From Lysobacteraceae bacterium SCN 69-320 (GTDB lineage Bacteria; Pseudomonadota; Gammaproteobacteria; Xanthomonadales; Rhodanobacteraceae), in NCBI GenBank assembly GCA_001725155.1, contig MEFP01000011.1, positions 62,001-126,000 of the forward strand: 64,000 bases of DNA, read 5' to 3'. Both the position numbers and the translations under genes were made by a program. The notes under the pieces are model-generated. The model made no database searches, was not told where the DNA came from, and saw only the letters and a program-made list of their open reading frames with translations. Shown in pieces: positions 26,725 to 34,736 of this stretch. Each line of letters begins with the position of its first letter. Position 1 is the first letter of the stretch.

Positions 26725-28374
26725 ATGAATCCGCCGAATCCCGCCCAGGCCGGCCAGCGCGCCGGCGCCGACCAGCTCGTCGACGTGGCCGAGCTGCAGC
26801 GCGCCTACTACGCGCTGCGGCCCGATCCGGCCGAACCCGGCCAGCGCGTGGCGTTCGGCACTTCCGGACACCGTGGCTGCGCATTCGACACGACCTTCAA
26901 CGAAGCGCACGTGCTCGCGATCACCCAGGCGATCTGCGACTACCGCCGCAGCAACGGCATCGACGGCCCGCTGTTCCTCGGCATCGACACGCATGCGCTG
27001 TCGCAGCCCGCGTTCGACAGCGCACTCGAAGTGCTCGCCGCCAACGGCGTGGAGACGCGCATCGCCGCCGGTGGCGAGTTCACCCCGACGCCGGCGATCT
27101 CGCAGGCCATTCTCGTGCACAACCGCGGCCGCGAGCGTGGTCTGGCCGACGGCATCGTGATCACGCCGTCGCACAACCCGCCGCAGGACGGCGGCTTCAA
27201 GTACAACCCGACCCACGGCGGTCCGGCCGATACGGCAGTGACCGCGGCGATCGAGCAGCGCGCGAATGCGCTGCTGCAGGAGGGACTGGCCTCGGTACGC
27301 CGGCTGGCGCCGGCCCAGGCGCGCGCCGCGGCGACAACGCGCGAGCACGATTTCATCGGCGCCTATGTCGCCGACCTGGCCAACGTCATCGACTTCGACC
27401 TGATCCGCGCCAGCGGCCTGCGTCTGGGCGTGGATCCGCTCGGCGGCGCCGGCCTGCGCTACTGGCAGCGCATCGCGGCCGACTACGGTCTCGCTCTGGA
27501 CGTGGTCAATACGCAGGTCGATCCGCAGTTCGGCTTCATGACCCTGGACTGGGACGGCCGCATCCGCATGGACCCGTCCTCGCCGCCGGCCATGCAGAGC
27601 CTGATCGCGCTGCGCGAGCGTTTCGACGTGGCATTCGCCTGCGATCCGGACCACGACCGCCACGGCATCGTCACGCGCAGCGGCGGACTGATGCTGCCGA
27701 ACAATTACCTCGCGGTCATGGCGGACTATCTGTTCACCCATCGGCCCGACTGGCCGGCCGCCGCCGGCATCGGCAAGACCCTGGTATCCAGCGCGCTGAT
27801 CGACCGCGTCGCGGCACGCCTCGGTCGTCCGCTCGTGGAGACGCCGGTCGGCTTCAAGTGGTTCGTCGACGGGCTCTGCGCCGGTTCGCTCGGCATGGGC
27901 GCCGAGGAAAGCGCCGGCGCCTCGTTCCTGCGCCGCGACGGCGGGGTCTGGAGCACCGACAAGGACGGCCTCGCGCCGGCGCTGCTGTCGGCCGAGATCA
28001 CCGCGCGGCTCGGCCGCGATCCGTATCAGCGCTACCGCGAGCTCTGCGCCGAACTCGGCGAACCGCACAGCAGCCGTCGCGACGCGCCGGCCACGGCCGA
28101 ACAGAAGAAGAAACTGTCGCGCCTGAGTCCGGCCCAGGTCAGCGCGCGCGAGGTCGCCGGCGAGCCCGTGCTGCAGGTGCTCGACAAGGCGCCCGGCAAC
28201 GGCGCCGGCATCGGCGGCATCAAGGTGGTCTGCGCGAACGGTTGGTTCGCCGCGCGGCCGTCGGGCACCGAGGCGATCTACAAGATCTACGCCGAGAGCT
28301 TCCGCGGCGAGGAACATCTGGAGCAGATCCTGGCCGAGGCGCAGGCCGTGGTCGATACGACCCTGAACGCCTGA
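26725..28374 (+). CDS. pgm: Phosphoglucomutase (alpha-D-glucose phosphate-specific)
   Basis: The 549-residue protein has the full Pgm motif set: FGTSGHRG, the phosphoserine loop [16 protein letters not shown], the metal loop [11 protein letters not shown], the sugar-specificity region [10 protein letters not shown], and the phosphate-binding [16 protein letters not shown]. It interconverts glucose-1-P and glucose-6-P, feeding nucleotide-sugar, glycogen and trehalose pathways. The start at 26725 follows AGGACTGG. It is monocistronic, with a large hairpin right at its stop codon. Confidence 0.95.
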   Translation: MNPPNPAQAGQRAGADQLVDVAELQRAYYALRPDPAEPGQRVAFGTSGHRGCAFDTTFNEAHVLAITQAICDYRRSNGIDGPLFLGIDTHALSQPAFDSALEVLAANGVETRIAAGGEFTPTPAISQAILVHNRGRERGLADGIVITPSHNPPQDGGFKYNPTHGGPADTAVTAAIEQRANALLQEGLASVRRLAPAQARAAATTREHDFIGAYVADLANVIDFDLIRASGLRLGVDPLGGAGLRYWQRIAADYGLALDVVNTQVDPQFGFMTLDWDGRIRMDPSSPPAMQSLIALRERFDVAFACDPDHDRHGIVTRSGGLMLPNNYLAVMADYLFTHRPDWPAAAGIGKTLVSSALIDRVAARLGRPLVETPVGFKWFVDGLCAGSLGMGAEESAGASFLRRDGGVWSTDKDGLAPALLSAEITARLGRDPYQRYRELCAELGEPHSSRRDAPATAEQKKKLSRLSPAQVSAREVAGEPVLQVLDKAPGNGAGIGGIKVVCANGWFAARPSGTEAIYKIYAESFRGEEHLEQILAEAQAVVDTTLNA

Positions 28375-28431
28375 CCGGCCGCGAAACGTCCGCGCAAGGC
28401 GTGCGACGCATGGCGCCTTGTTCGGCCGGTC
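28373..28431. terminator. Compound hairpin after pgm
   Basis: Two nested perfect repeats: the outer GACCGGCCG/CGGCCGGTC (28373-28381, 28423-28431) encloses the inner CAAGGCG/CGCCTTG (28395-28401, 28414-28420). The outer arm begins inside the pgm stop codon. It serves as terminator or mRNA-end stabiliser between pgm and the convergent regulator gene. Confidence 0.6.
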
Positions 28432-28604
28432 ACGCGTGTTCGGTGCTTGAAACGGGTCGTGGCGCGGTTGCCGTGCGGAGCCGACGGTCTGCGTGATTCC
28501 GGCGGTTCACCGGCTTGCACAAGCGAAGAATGCGGCGTTGCGTCGACGGGCGTTGCGGCGGCAGCCGTGTCGCTGCCGCGGCCTGACTGCAGGCCTGCGG
28601 CGGT

Positions 28605-29339
28605 TCAGCGCGCCGCGTCGCCGGCGTTTGCGCCGATGAAGCGCAGGCCCACGCCGCTCTCGGTCGCGATGTAGCGGGGATCGGCCGCGTCGTCGCCGAG
28701 CTTCTGGCGCAGCTTGCCGACGAGCACGCGCAGGTAGTGCGTGTCTTCCTCATGGGTCGGTCCCCACAGCTCGCGCAGCAGCTGCGGCTGCGTGACGACG
28801 CGGCCGGCATGCTGGATCAGCAGCGCGAGCAGGGCGTATTCCTTGCGCGCGAGCGCCACACTCTTGCCGTCCAGGCGCACCTCGCGCCGGGCCAGATCGA
28901 CCTGCAGGCGGCCGTCGTCGAAGCGCGGCGGTGCGCCGCTCTCGCCGCGCGTGCGCAGGAGCGCACGGATGCGCGCCATGAGTTCCTGGATGCCGAACGG
29001 CTTGGTCACGTAGTCGTTCGCGCCGGCATCGAGCAGGCGCACCTTCTCGGTTTCGCCTGCCCGCACGGTCAGCACGATCACCGGCGTGGCCGACCACTGG
29101 CGCAGCTCGCGCAGCAGTTCGCCGCCGTCGATGTCGGGCAGGCCCAGATCGAGGATCACGAGATCCGGGTTCGCCGCGGCGGCGGCGACCAGGCCGGCCT
29201 GGCCGCTCTCGGCGGTCTGCACGCGATAGCCCTGCGCGCGCAGGCTGATGTCGAGGAACTTGCGGATCTGCGGCTCGTCGTCGACGACGAGGATCAGCGC
29301 GGCGGCCGTCGTCGGCTCGCGGGTCGGATTGGGGTTCAT
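28605..29339 (-). CDS. KdpE-like OmpR-family response regulator (orphan)
   Basis: The 244-residue protein has a receiver with DDEP acidic residues, phospho-acceptor in LVILDLGLPDIDGG, the switch Thr in VIVLTVRAGE and Lys in YVTKPF. It then has a winged-helix domain with VALARKEYALLALLIQHAGRVVTQPQLLRELWG and HYLRVLVGKLRQKL. These match KdpE, which activates potassium-uptake kdpFABC with KdpD. No kdp genes or partner kinase are within reach in the window, so its partner must lie elsewhere or it has been repurposed. Confidence 0.82.
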   Translation of the reverse strand: MNPNPTREPTTAAALILVVDDEPQIRKFLDISLRAQGYRVQTAESGQAGLVAAAAANPDLVILDLGLPDIDGGELLRELRQWSATPVIVLTVRAGETEKVRLLDAGANDYVTKPFGIQELMARIRALLRTRGESGAPPRFDDGRLQVDLARREVRLDGKSVALARKEYALLALLIQHAGRVVTQPQLLRELWGPTHEEDTHYLRVLVGKLRQKLGDDAADPRYIATESGVGLRFIGANAGDAAR

Positions 29340-29487
29340 GGCCGGCGGATCATAGCCGTGTCGCTGCCGGCCCGTGTCTGCTTCCTCCGCGCATCGGTCC
29401 AACACCGGCCGGGGCGGCATGGCGACGATTGACCGCGGATGCGGCAATCGAACCCGCGCCGTCGGCGCGGCCGTCGCGTCGATACGG

Positions 29488-30435
29488 CTAGCCGCCCTCG
29501 GCCGGGCAGCCCGCTTCGGCGCGGTGCTGCTGCACGATCGGCGGCACACAGTCGACGAGGAAATCGACCAGCGCACGCACGGCCGGCAACTGGCCGCGGC
29601 GCGACAGATAGGCCAGATGCAGTATGGATTCGCCGGCCTGCCACTGCGGCAGCACGTGTTCGAGCGCGCCGGCGATGATGGAAGGTCCGCAGACCGATTC
29701 GGGCAGCCCGCAGATGCCTTGGCCGGCCAGCGTCGCCTGCAGCAGCACGTTGAACTCGCCGCAGAGCAGGCGCGGCTGCACCTCCACGCGTACGCCGTCC
29801 ACGCCCGGATCGCGCGGCAGGAAGTTCCAGCTCTGCACGGTTTCCATCTCGACGAGGCTCAGGGTGTCGTGCGCGGTCAGATCCTGCGGCTGCTGCGGCC
29901 GGCCGCGCGCGGTGAGATAGGCCGGCGCGGCGACCATGATCTTCTGCGTGCGCGACAGCGGCCGCGTGACGAGTTCGGCGTCCATCTCCGGCGCCGGCCG
30001 CACGCGCAGCGCGATGTCGATGTTCTCGTTGAGCAGGTCGTAGCGGCGATTGGATACGAGCAGCTGCAGACGCACGCGCGGATAGGCGGCGAGGAAACGC
30101 GGCAGGCAGCCGGCGAGGACGTTCTGCGCGAGCTCCACCGGACAGCTCAGGCGCACGAGGCCGCGCGGCTCGGCGCGCTGGGTCGCGACCACGTCCTCGG
30201 CGGCGCGCGCCTCGGTCAGCATGGCCTGGCAATGGGCCAGGAACTGGCGGCCGACCTCGGTCACGACGAACTGGCGCGTGGAGCGCTGCACCAGGCGCAC
30301 GCCGAGCTCGTCCTCGAGCTGGGCCATGCGCCGGCTCAGGCGCGATTTGGGAATGCCCAGCGCACGGCCGGCGGCGGTGAAGCCGCCGTGCTCGGCAACG
30401 GCGGCGAAGAAGGCGAGGTCGTTGAGGTCGCGCAT
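29488..30435 (-). CDS. LysR-family transcriptional regulator (azoR-linked)
   Basis: The 315-residue LysR protein has the N-terminal helix-turn-helix FAAVAEHGGFTAAGRALGIPKSRLSRRMAQLEDELGVRLVQRSTR and a C-terminal periplasmic-binding-like effector domain from about residue 90. It is divergent from azoR, the usual arrangement for a regulator of that gene. A strong palindrome lies directly upstream of its own start, suggesting autoregulation plus control of azoR. Confidence 0.88.
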   Translation of the reverse strand: MRDLNDLAFFAAVAEHGGFTAAGRALGIPKSRLSRRMAQLEDELGVRLVQRSTRQFVVTEVGRQFLAHCQAMLTEARAAEDVVATQRAEPRGLVRLSCPVELAQNVLAGCLPRFLAAYPRVRLQLLVSNRRYDLLNENIDIALRVRPAPEMDAELVTRPLSRTQKIMVAAPAYLTARGRPQQPQDLTAHDTLSLVEMETVQSWNFLPRDPGVDGVRVEVQPRLLCGEFNVLLQATLAGQGICGLPESVCGPSIIAGALEHVLPQWQAGESILHLAYLSRRGQLPAVRALVDFLVDCVPPIVQQHRAEAGCPAEGG

Positions 30436-30437
30436 GG

Positions 30438-30457
30438 TTGTTCTGCTGGCAGGACAA
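30438..30457. promoter_or_regulatory. Candidate LysR operator palindrome
   Basis: A 20-bp imperfect palindrome with arms TTGTTCTGC and GCAGGACAA pairs at 8 of 10 positions and contains a T-N11-A core. It begins 3 bases upstream of the lysR ATG and lies 88 bases upstream of azoR. Confidence 0.6.
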
Positions 30458-30544
30458 TGAATCCGATTCTAGGCGACTACTCAGCTATTGGCACCGCCCA
30501 TAGCATCTTTCGCGCCGGCATCCGCCGAACTGAAGGAGACATTC

Positions 30545-31153
30545 ATGAAACTGCTGCAGCTCGATTCCAGTCCGCTCGGTACGCATTCGGTCACTCGCGA
30601 ACTGACGGCGGCCGTCGTGGCGCAGTACCGCCGCGACCGGCCGGACACGGTCGTGACCTACCGCGATCTGGCCGCCGACCCGCTGCCGCACTGGACCCCG
30701 CTGCCGCAGGCCGCGCTGGACACGCTGGCGCCGGAGCAGCGCACCGCGGTCGAGCGCAACGAGGCGGCCCTGCAGGAATTCCTCGGCGCCGACGTGATCG
30801 TGATCGGCGCGCCGATGTACAACTTCGGCATTCCCAGCCAGCTCAAGGCCTGGATAGACCGCATTGCCGTCGCCGGCCGCACGTTTCGCTATACGGCGCA
30901 GGGGCCGGAGGGGCTCGCCGGCGGCAAGCGCGTCATCGTGCTGTCGGGCCGCGGCGGCTTCTATGCCGGCACGCCGCTGCAGTCGGCTGACTTCCAGGAA
31001 AGCTATCTGCGCCAGGTGTTCGGCTTCCTCGGCATCGGTGACGTGCAGTTCATCCGCGCCGAAGGCATCGGCATCAGCACCGAGCAGCGCGCGGCTTCGC
31101 TGGCCGCGGCGCATGCGCAGATCGAAGGCGCCGGGCTGGCCCGGGCGGCCTGA
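30545..31153 (+). CDS. azoR: FMN-dependent NADH-azoreductase
   Basis: The 202-residue flavodoxin-fold protein has the FMN phosphate loop LDSSPLGTHSVTREL, the ring-binding PMYNFGIPSQLKAWIDRI and the SGRGGFY loop. It reduces quinones and azo compounds with NADH as a two-electron detoxifying enzyme in the cytoplasm. The ATG at 30545 follows GAAGGAGAC. It is followed by a perfect 9-bp hairpin. Confidence 0.92.
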   Translation: MKLLQLDSSPLGTHSVTRELTAAVVAQYRRDRPDTVVTYRDLAADPLPHWTPLPQAALDTLAPEQRTAVERNEAALQEFLGADVIVIGAPMYNFGIPSQLKAWIDRIAVAGRTFRYTAQGPEGLAGGKRVIVLSGRGGFYAGTPLQSADFQESYLRQVFGFLGIGDVQFIRAEGIGISTEQRAASLAAAHAQIEGAGLARAA

Positions 31154-31160
31154 CGCCGTC

Positions 31161-31192
31161 GGGCGCCGGCTGCCCGCATGGCGCCGGCGCCC
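31161..31192 (+). terminator. Terminator hairpin after azoR
   Basis: A perfect 9-bp inverted repeat, GGGCGCCGG (31161-31169) with CCGGCGCCC (31184-31192), starts 7 bases after the azoR stop. There is no T-tract. Confidence 0.5.
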
Positions 31193-31334
31193 GGCAGCAG
31201 CGCGCGTTGCCGCGGCCGCTGCGCCGGGCGGCCGCCATGGGCGCAGCGCCGCTGTTGTCGTGCTTGCCTGAGACCATCCCGGATGGCTATCAACGTCCGG
31301 GCGCATCCCGCGCCCGGGCCGCCCTGGGGGTCAT

Positions 31335-31688
31335 ATGAGCTATGTCGACGGATTCGTGCTGGCCGTTCCCACGGCCAATCTCGCCGCCTATCGCAAACTC
31401 GCGCGCAAGGCCGGCAAGGTCTGGATGGAGCACGGCGCACTGGCGTATCACGAATGCGTCGCCGACGACGTCAAGCCCGGCAAGCTGACCTCGTTTCCCC
31501 AGGCGGTGAAGCTCAAGGACGGCGAGACGGTGCTGTTCTCGTGGATCGTCTACCGCTCGCGCCGCGACCGCGACCGCATCAACAAGGCCGTCATGGCCGA
31601 CCCGCGCCTGCGTGCCGCGCCGCAGAGCATGCCGTTTGACTTGGCGCGCATGATCTACGGCGGGTTCAAGGAGTTCGTGCGCTTCTGA
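31335..31688 (+). CDS. DUF1428 family protein
   Basis: The 117-residue protein matches DUF1428 over its length: MSYVDGFVLAVPTANLAAYRKLARKAG, WMEHGALAYHECVADDV, VLFSWIVYRSRRDRDRINKAVMADPRL, and a C-terminal MIYGGFKEFV. The fold is a ferredoxin-like dimeric alpha-beta barrel with no assigned reaction. It may be co-regulated with azoR, though a hairpin separates them. Confidence 0.85.
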   Translation: MSYVDGFVLAVPTANLAAYRKLARKAGKVWMEHGALAYHECVADDVKPGKLTSFPQAVKLKDGETVLFSWIVYRSRRDRDRINKAVMADPRLRAAPQSMPFDLARMIYGGFKEFVRF

Positions 31689-32803
31689 GCGACAGGGCAG
31701 GGCGAGCCGACCTGGCGTCGGGCAGGCGCGGGTGGCCGCGGTTTCTGCGGCGGCCTCGTGCCACGGGAGGCGGCTCCCGGGGCGGCCTCGCTCAGCGACC
31801 CGCCGTGCGGCGACGGCTTCGTGCCGTGATTGGCGCGCCTGCGACGCAAACCTGGTACTGCGAGGCGCGGTGCGGCCTGACGTTACCCTGCATGAGGTGA
31901 CGCGGGATGGCGCCGCGCGGTGCGCGCCTGACCGCTGTTGCGCTGGTCCCGGTCGCCGCCCGTCGCTGCGCTGCTGCCGCAGCGTCACGGCATCGCTGCG
32001 CCGCCCCGGCATCGGTTCGCCGTGTCGCCAGGCCGGGCGGTTGCTCATGCATTCCCCGCATTCCGGCGCCGGTTCCGTTCGTCGGCCTCCGGCTGCCTGC
32101 GTCCCGCGTCCCTCGCTTGCCGTTCGAGCGGCGCCGGCCCGTTCCGGTCGCCGGCGCGATTTCTCCCGGGCGGACGTCGTCCGTCGCCGGGGGGCGGGTC
32201 GCAGCCTGTCGCGCGTCGCGACCGGTACCGGCCCTCGTGCAGGTGCCGCGTTTGCGGCAACGGCCGCGCCGCGGGTGACGCCAGGGAAGCCGGCTTCCCG
32301 CGGCGAATCGGAAATGACGGATGGTGAATATAGGAAAAGTAGAATTTTATTGTCGTACCTGTTTATGGAATATTCCTGTGCGGCCTGATCGCGGCGCGAC
32401 GGCCGGCAGCGCATCCCCGGAACAGGTGTGGCTGCGGCCGGAATTCGCGCAACCGGTCGCGCGCTTTGCGCATTGCTGCGCTGCACGACTAGTGCTGTAG
32501 AGATTTTTGATAACAGTCTTCTGTCTGGTTATTCAACACAAAAATACAAACTCCGGAAAATCGGCAAAAACCCCGGAGAAAAGTCGGATTTGTCCGATAC
32601 ATGGCTCCACTCGGACAAAAAATGCGGTAGCTTGCGCCCGCTCGGAAACGAGGTGATGACGCCGGCGAACAGCACGCGCCTGCCATGCCGCGATCGCGAC
32701 GATGCTCTCGTCGTACGCAACGCATGTCGTCGTTCCCGAGTGGGCCGTGTCGCAAGGACTGGCGGCCGGTCGGTTTCCATTTCGACAGGGACGGCAGGTC
32801 TGC
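31689..32803. other. Gene-free 1.1 kb with an AT-rich repeat-bearing end
   Basis: Open frames on both strands are Arg/Pro/Ala-rich and lack family motifs. From about 32310 the sequence becomes AT-rich and remains mixed to about 32640, unlike the rest of the window. It contains two inverted repeats described separately. This could be the promoter region of the following lysR gene, a remnant of transferred DNA, or an unannotated small RNA. Confidence 0.45.
32551..32619. promoter_or_regulatory. Nested inverted repeats upstream of lysR 2
   Basis: CTCCGG (32551-32556) pairs with CCGGAG (32573-32578). TTTGTCCGA (32589-32597) pairs perfectly with TCGGACAAA (32611-32619) around a 13-nt spacer. A further TCGGA (32584-32588) pairs with TCCGA inside the first arm. 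The repeats lie 185-253 bases upstream of the lysR start, so they are candidate regulator sites. Confidence 0.45.
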
Positions 32804-33715
32804 ATGGATCGATTCGATTCGCTACGCTTGTTCACGCGCATCGTGGAGCTCGGAAGTTTCACGCGTGCAGCGGGCGAGCTCGGCATTCCGCGCGCCAGTG
32901 CGACGCATGCGATCAAGGCGCTGGAGCGCCGCCTCGGCGTTCGCCTGCTCGAGCGCACGACGCGGCAGGTCAACGTCACGCCCGACGGCCGGTTCTATTA
33001 CGACTGCGGTTCGCATCTGCTGTACGAGCTCGACGAGGTCGAGGCCAGCCTGTCCCATGCCGTGCGCGAAGCCCGCGGCGTGCTGCGCCTGGATCTGCGC
33101 GGCAGCATCGCGCGGCAGCTGCTGCTGGCGCAGATCGACGACTTCTGCCGTGTCCATCCGCAGGTCGATCTGGTGATCAGCAACGGCGAACGCCTGGCCG
33201 ACATGCTGCGCGACGGCGTCGACTGCCTCGTGCGCGCGGGCGAGCCGCCGGAATCGTCGATGACGGCGCACGCGCTCGCGCAGCTGCCGCAGGTAACCTG
33301 CGCGAGCCCGGCCTATCTGGAGCGCCACGCCGAGCTGCGCGGTCCCGACGATCTCGCCACGCATGTCGGCATAGGCTGGCTGCAGCGTCAGCGCGACGGC
33401 GAGGCGCGCCTCGTGCTCGGCGACGACGAAGCGCCGCGTGAATACCGTCTGCGCAGCCGCATCAGCGTCAGCGACGACGAAAGCTATCTGCTGTGTGCGC
33501 TGCGCGGCGGCGGGTTGATCCAGGCGCCGCGGCTGCAGGTCGAAACCCACCTGCGCGACGGCAGCCTCGTCGAGGTACTCGCCGCGTTCGCCGCGCCGCC
33601 GCTGCGCGTGGCGCTGCTGCATCCGGCCACGCGGCGGCTCGCGCCGGCGGCGCAGGCCTTCGTCGACTGGGCGATCGCGCGCTGTGCAGCCTATCGGCGC
33701 GAACGGCGCGACTGA
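32804..33715 (+). CDS. LysR-family transcriptional regulator 2
   Basis: The 303-residue protein starts at MDRFDSLRLFTRIVELGSFTRAAGELGIPRASATHAIKALERRLGVRLLERTTR, the LysR helix-turn-helix. An effector-binding domain follows. The ATG at 32804 is set by this motif. The longer frame upstream is not supported. It has no divergent partner within 1 kb, so its target is unclear. It may regulate itself through the repeats upstream. Confidence 0.87.
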   Translation: MDRFDSLRLFTRIVELGSFTRAAGELGIPRASATHAIKALERRLGVRLLERTTRQVNVTPDGRFYYDCGSHLLYELDEVEASLSHAVREARGVLRLDLRGSIARQLLLAQIDDFCRVHPQVDLVISNGERLADMLRDGVDCLVRAGEPPESSMTAHALAQLPQVTCASPAYLERHAELRGPDDLATHVGIGWLQRQRDGEARLVLGDDEAPREYRLRSRISVSDDESYLLCALRGGGLIQAPRLQVETHLRDGSLVEVLAAFAAPPLRVALLHPATRRLAPAAQAFVDWAIARCAAYRRERRD

Positions 33716-33720
33716 CGTCC

Positions 33721-33751
33721 GCGGCAGCGCCTTTCCGCGGCCCGCTGCCGC
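33721..33751. terminator. Hairpin between convergent genes
   Basis: A perfect 8-bp repeat, GCGGCAGC (33721-33728) with GCTGCCGC (33744-33751), lies just after the lysR stop and before the stop of the convergent molybdopterin-fold gene (33803). Confidence 0.45.
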
Positions 33752-33802
33752 TTGCCGTCGTGCGGGAGAAGGATGCGTGCCGCGCCGGCGATGGCCGTGG
33801 CG

Positions 33803-34324
33803 CTAGGGACGCCGCGCCGTCGGCGCCGCGGGCGCACTGGCGCAGTCGAGCAGGTCGATGCGTTCGAGCTGGCGTATCCAGCGGCCGGCGCGCTGCTCGT
33901 GCGGAAGGATCAGGCGGTAGGGGCCTTCGTTCGCGTTCAGCGGCTTGCCGTCGCGGGTGTCGGCGAGCAGCGCGGCCGCATTGCCGAAATCGGGTTCGAA
34001 TTCGGCCAGCGCGAGAACGATGCGATAGCCGTCGGCGGCGCTGAAGCGCAGGCACAGGTTCAGCGCGGCGCCGCGCAGCTGCTTGCCGGTCGGCGCGCCG
34101 GCCTTGCTCAGCAGTTCGCCGAGCGCGACGCCTTCCCAGCGTGCGGGCCTGCCATGGTCGCTGGCCTCGACATGGCTGCGCGGCAGGCCGGCGAGCAGCG
34201 CGGCGTCGACCTGCAGCGGCGCGGCGAAACCGTCGGCCAGGCGCAGCGGAGCAGGGTGCCCGCCGTCGGCGGCAGCGGCGGACAGGGTCAGCAGCGCGGC
34301 GAGCGCGCAGGCGATGCGTTTCAT
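33803..34324 (-). CDS. Small exported molybdopterin-oxidoreductase-fold protein
   Basis: The 173-residue protein has a signal peptide (MKRIACALAALLTLSAAAADG) and a single oxidoreductase molybdopterin-binding-like fold: HGRPARWEGVALGELLSKAGAP, GKQLRGAALNLCLRFSAADGYRIVLALAEFEPDF, LNANEGPYRLILPHEQRAGRWIRQLERIDLLD. Proteins of this short type often lack the cofactor and act as accessory or binding proteins in the periplasm. I cannot assign a metal-ligand Cys with confidence. It stands alone. Confidence 0.72.
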   Translation of the reverse strand: MKRIACALAALLTLSAAAADGGHPAPLRLADGFAAPLQVDAALLAGLPRSHVEASDHGRPARWEGVALGELLSKAGAPTGKQLRGAALNLCLRFSAADGYRIVLALAEFEPDFGNAAALLADTRDGKPLNANEGPYRLILPHEQRAGRWIRQLERIDLLDCASAPAAPTARRP

Positions 34325-34736
34325 GGTCGGGCTCTGCAGGGGAAGACGCACAGCTTCGCCAGCGGCGCCGACGCCGGCAAGCCCTGCCGTCCCTCGGCCC
34401 GTCCTGACGGAGTGCCGCCGCCGATATGGCGCGGAGCCTTTCGCGGTTGCCGATGCTGCCGGCATCGCACTGCGGCGAGCAGGCACTCGTTGACGGACAT
34501 TGACGCACGGCGATCTGCAGGGCGATCACCTCCGCGGCCGAGGCCGCCGACTTGATTCGTGCGGCAGCCCCCCCCAATGCGGCGCGACGGCGGCAGGTTC
34601 ATGCGATCATCGCCGGCTGCATCGTGCGGGTTCGCCGCCGCGGCCCGGTTTTCGCCAGAATTGCGCCCGATCGGCCGCCCCTGCCGCACACACCATCGAG
34701 CCGGCCGCCGCCTCACCGCCTATTGACTGGACCGTC
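34325..34736. other. Intergenic region upstream of the MurE paralogue
   Basis: These 412 bases lie between divergent genes. They contain a CCCCCCCC tract near 34570 and no credible reading frame. They presumably carry promoters for both neighbours, but no clear boxes are visible. Confidence 0.35.

Noticed and set aside
26467-28317. 616-codon minus-strand frame opposite pgm
   Set aside because: Antisense to phosphoglucomutase and has no recognisable domain.
31290-32486. 398-codon minus-strand frame across DUF1428 and the gap
   Set aside because: Antisense to DUF1428, then low-complexity Arg/Pro sequence in the gap.
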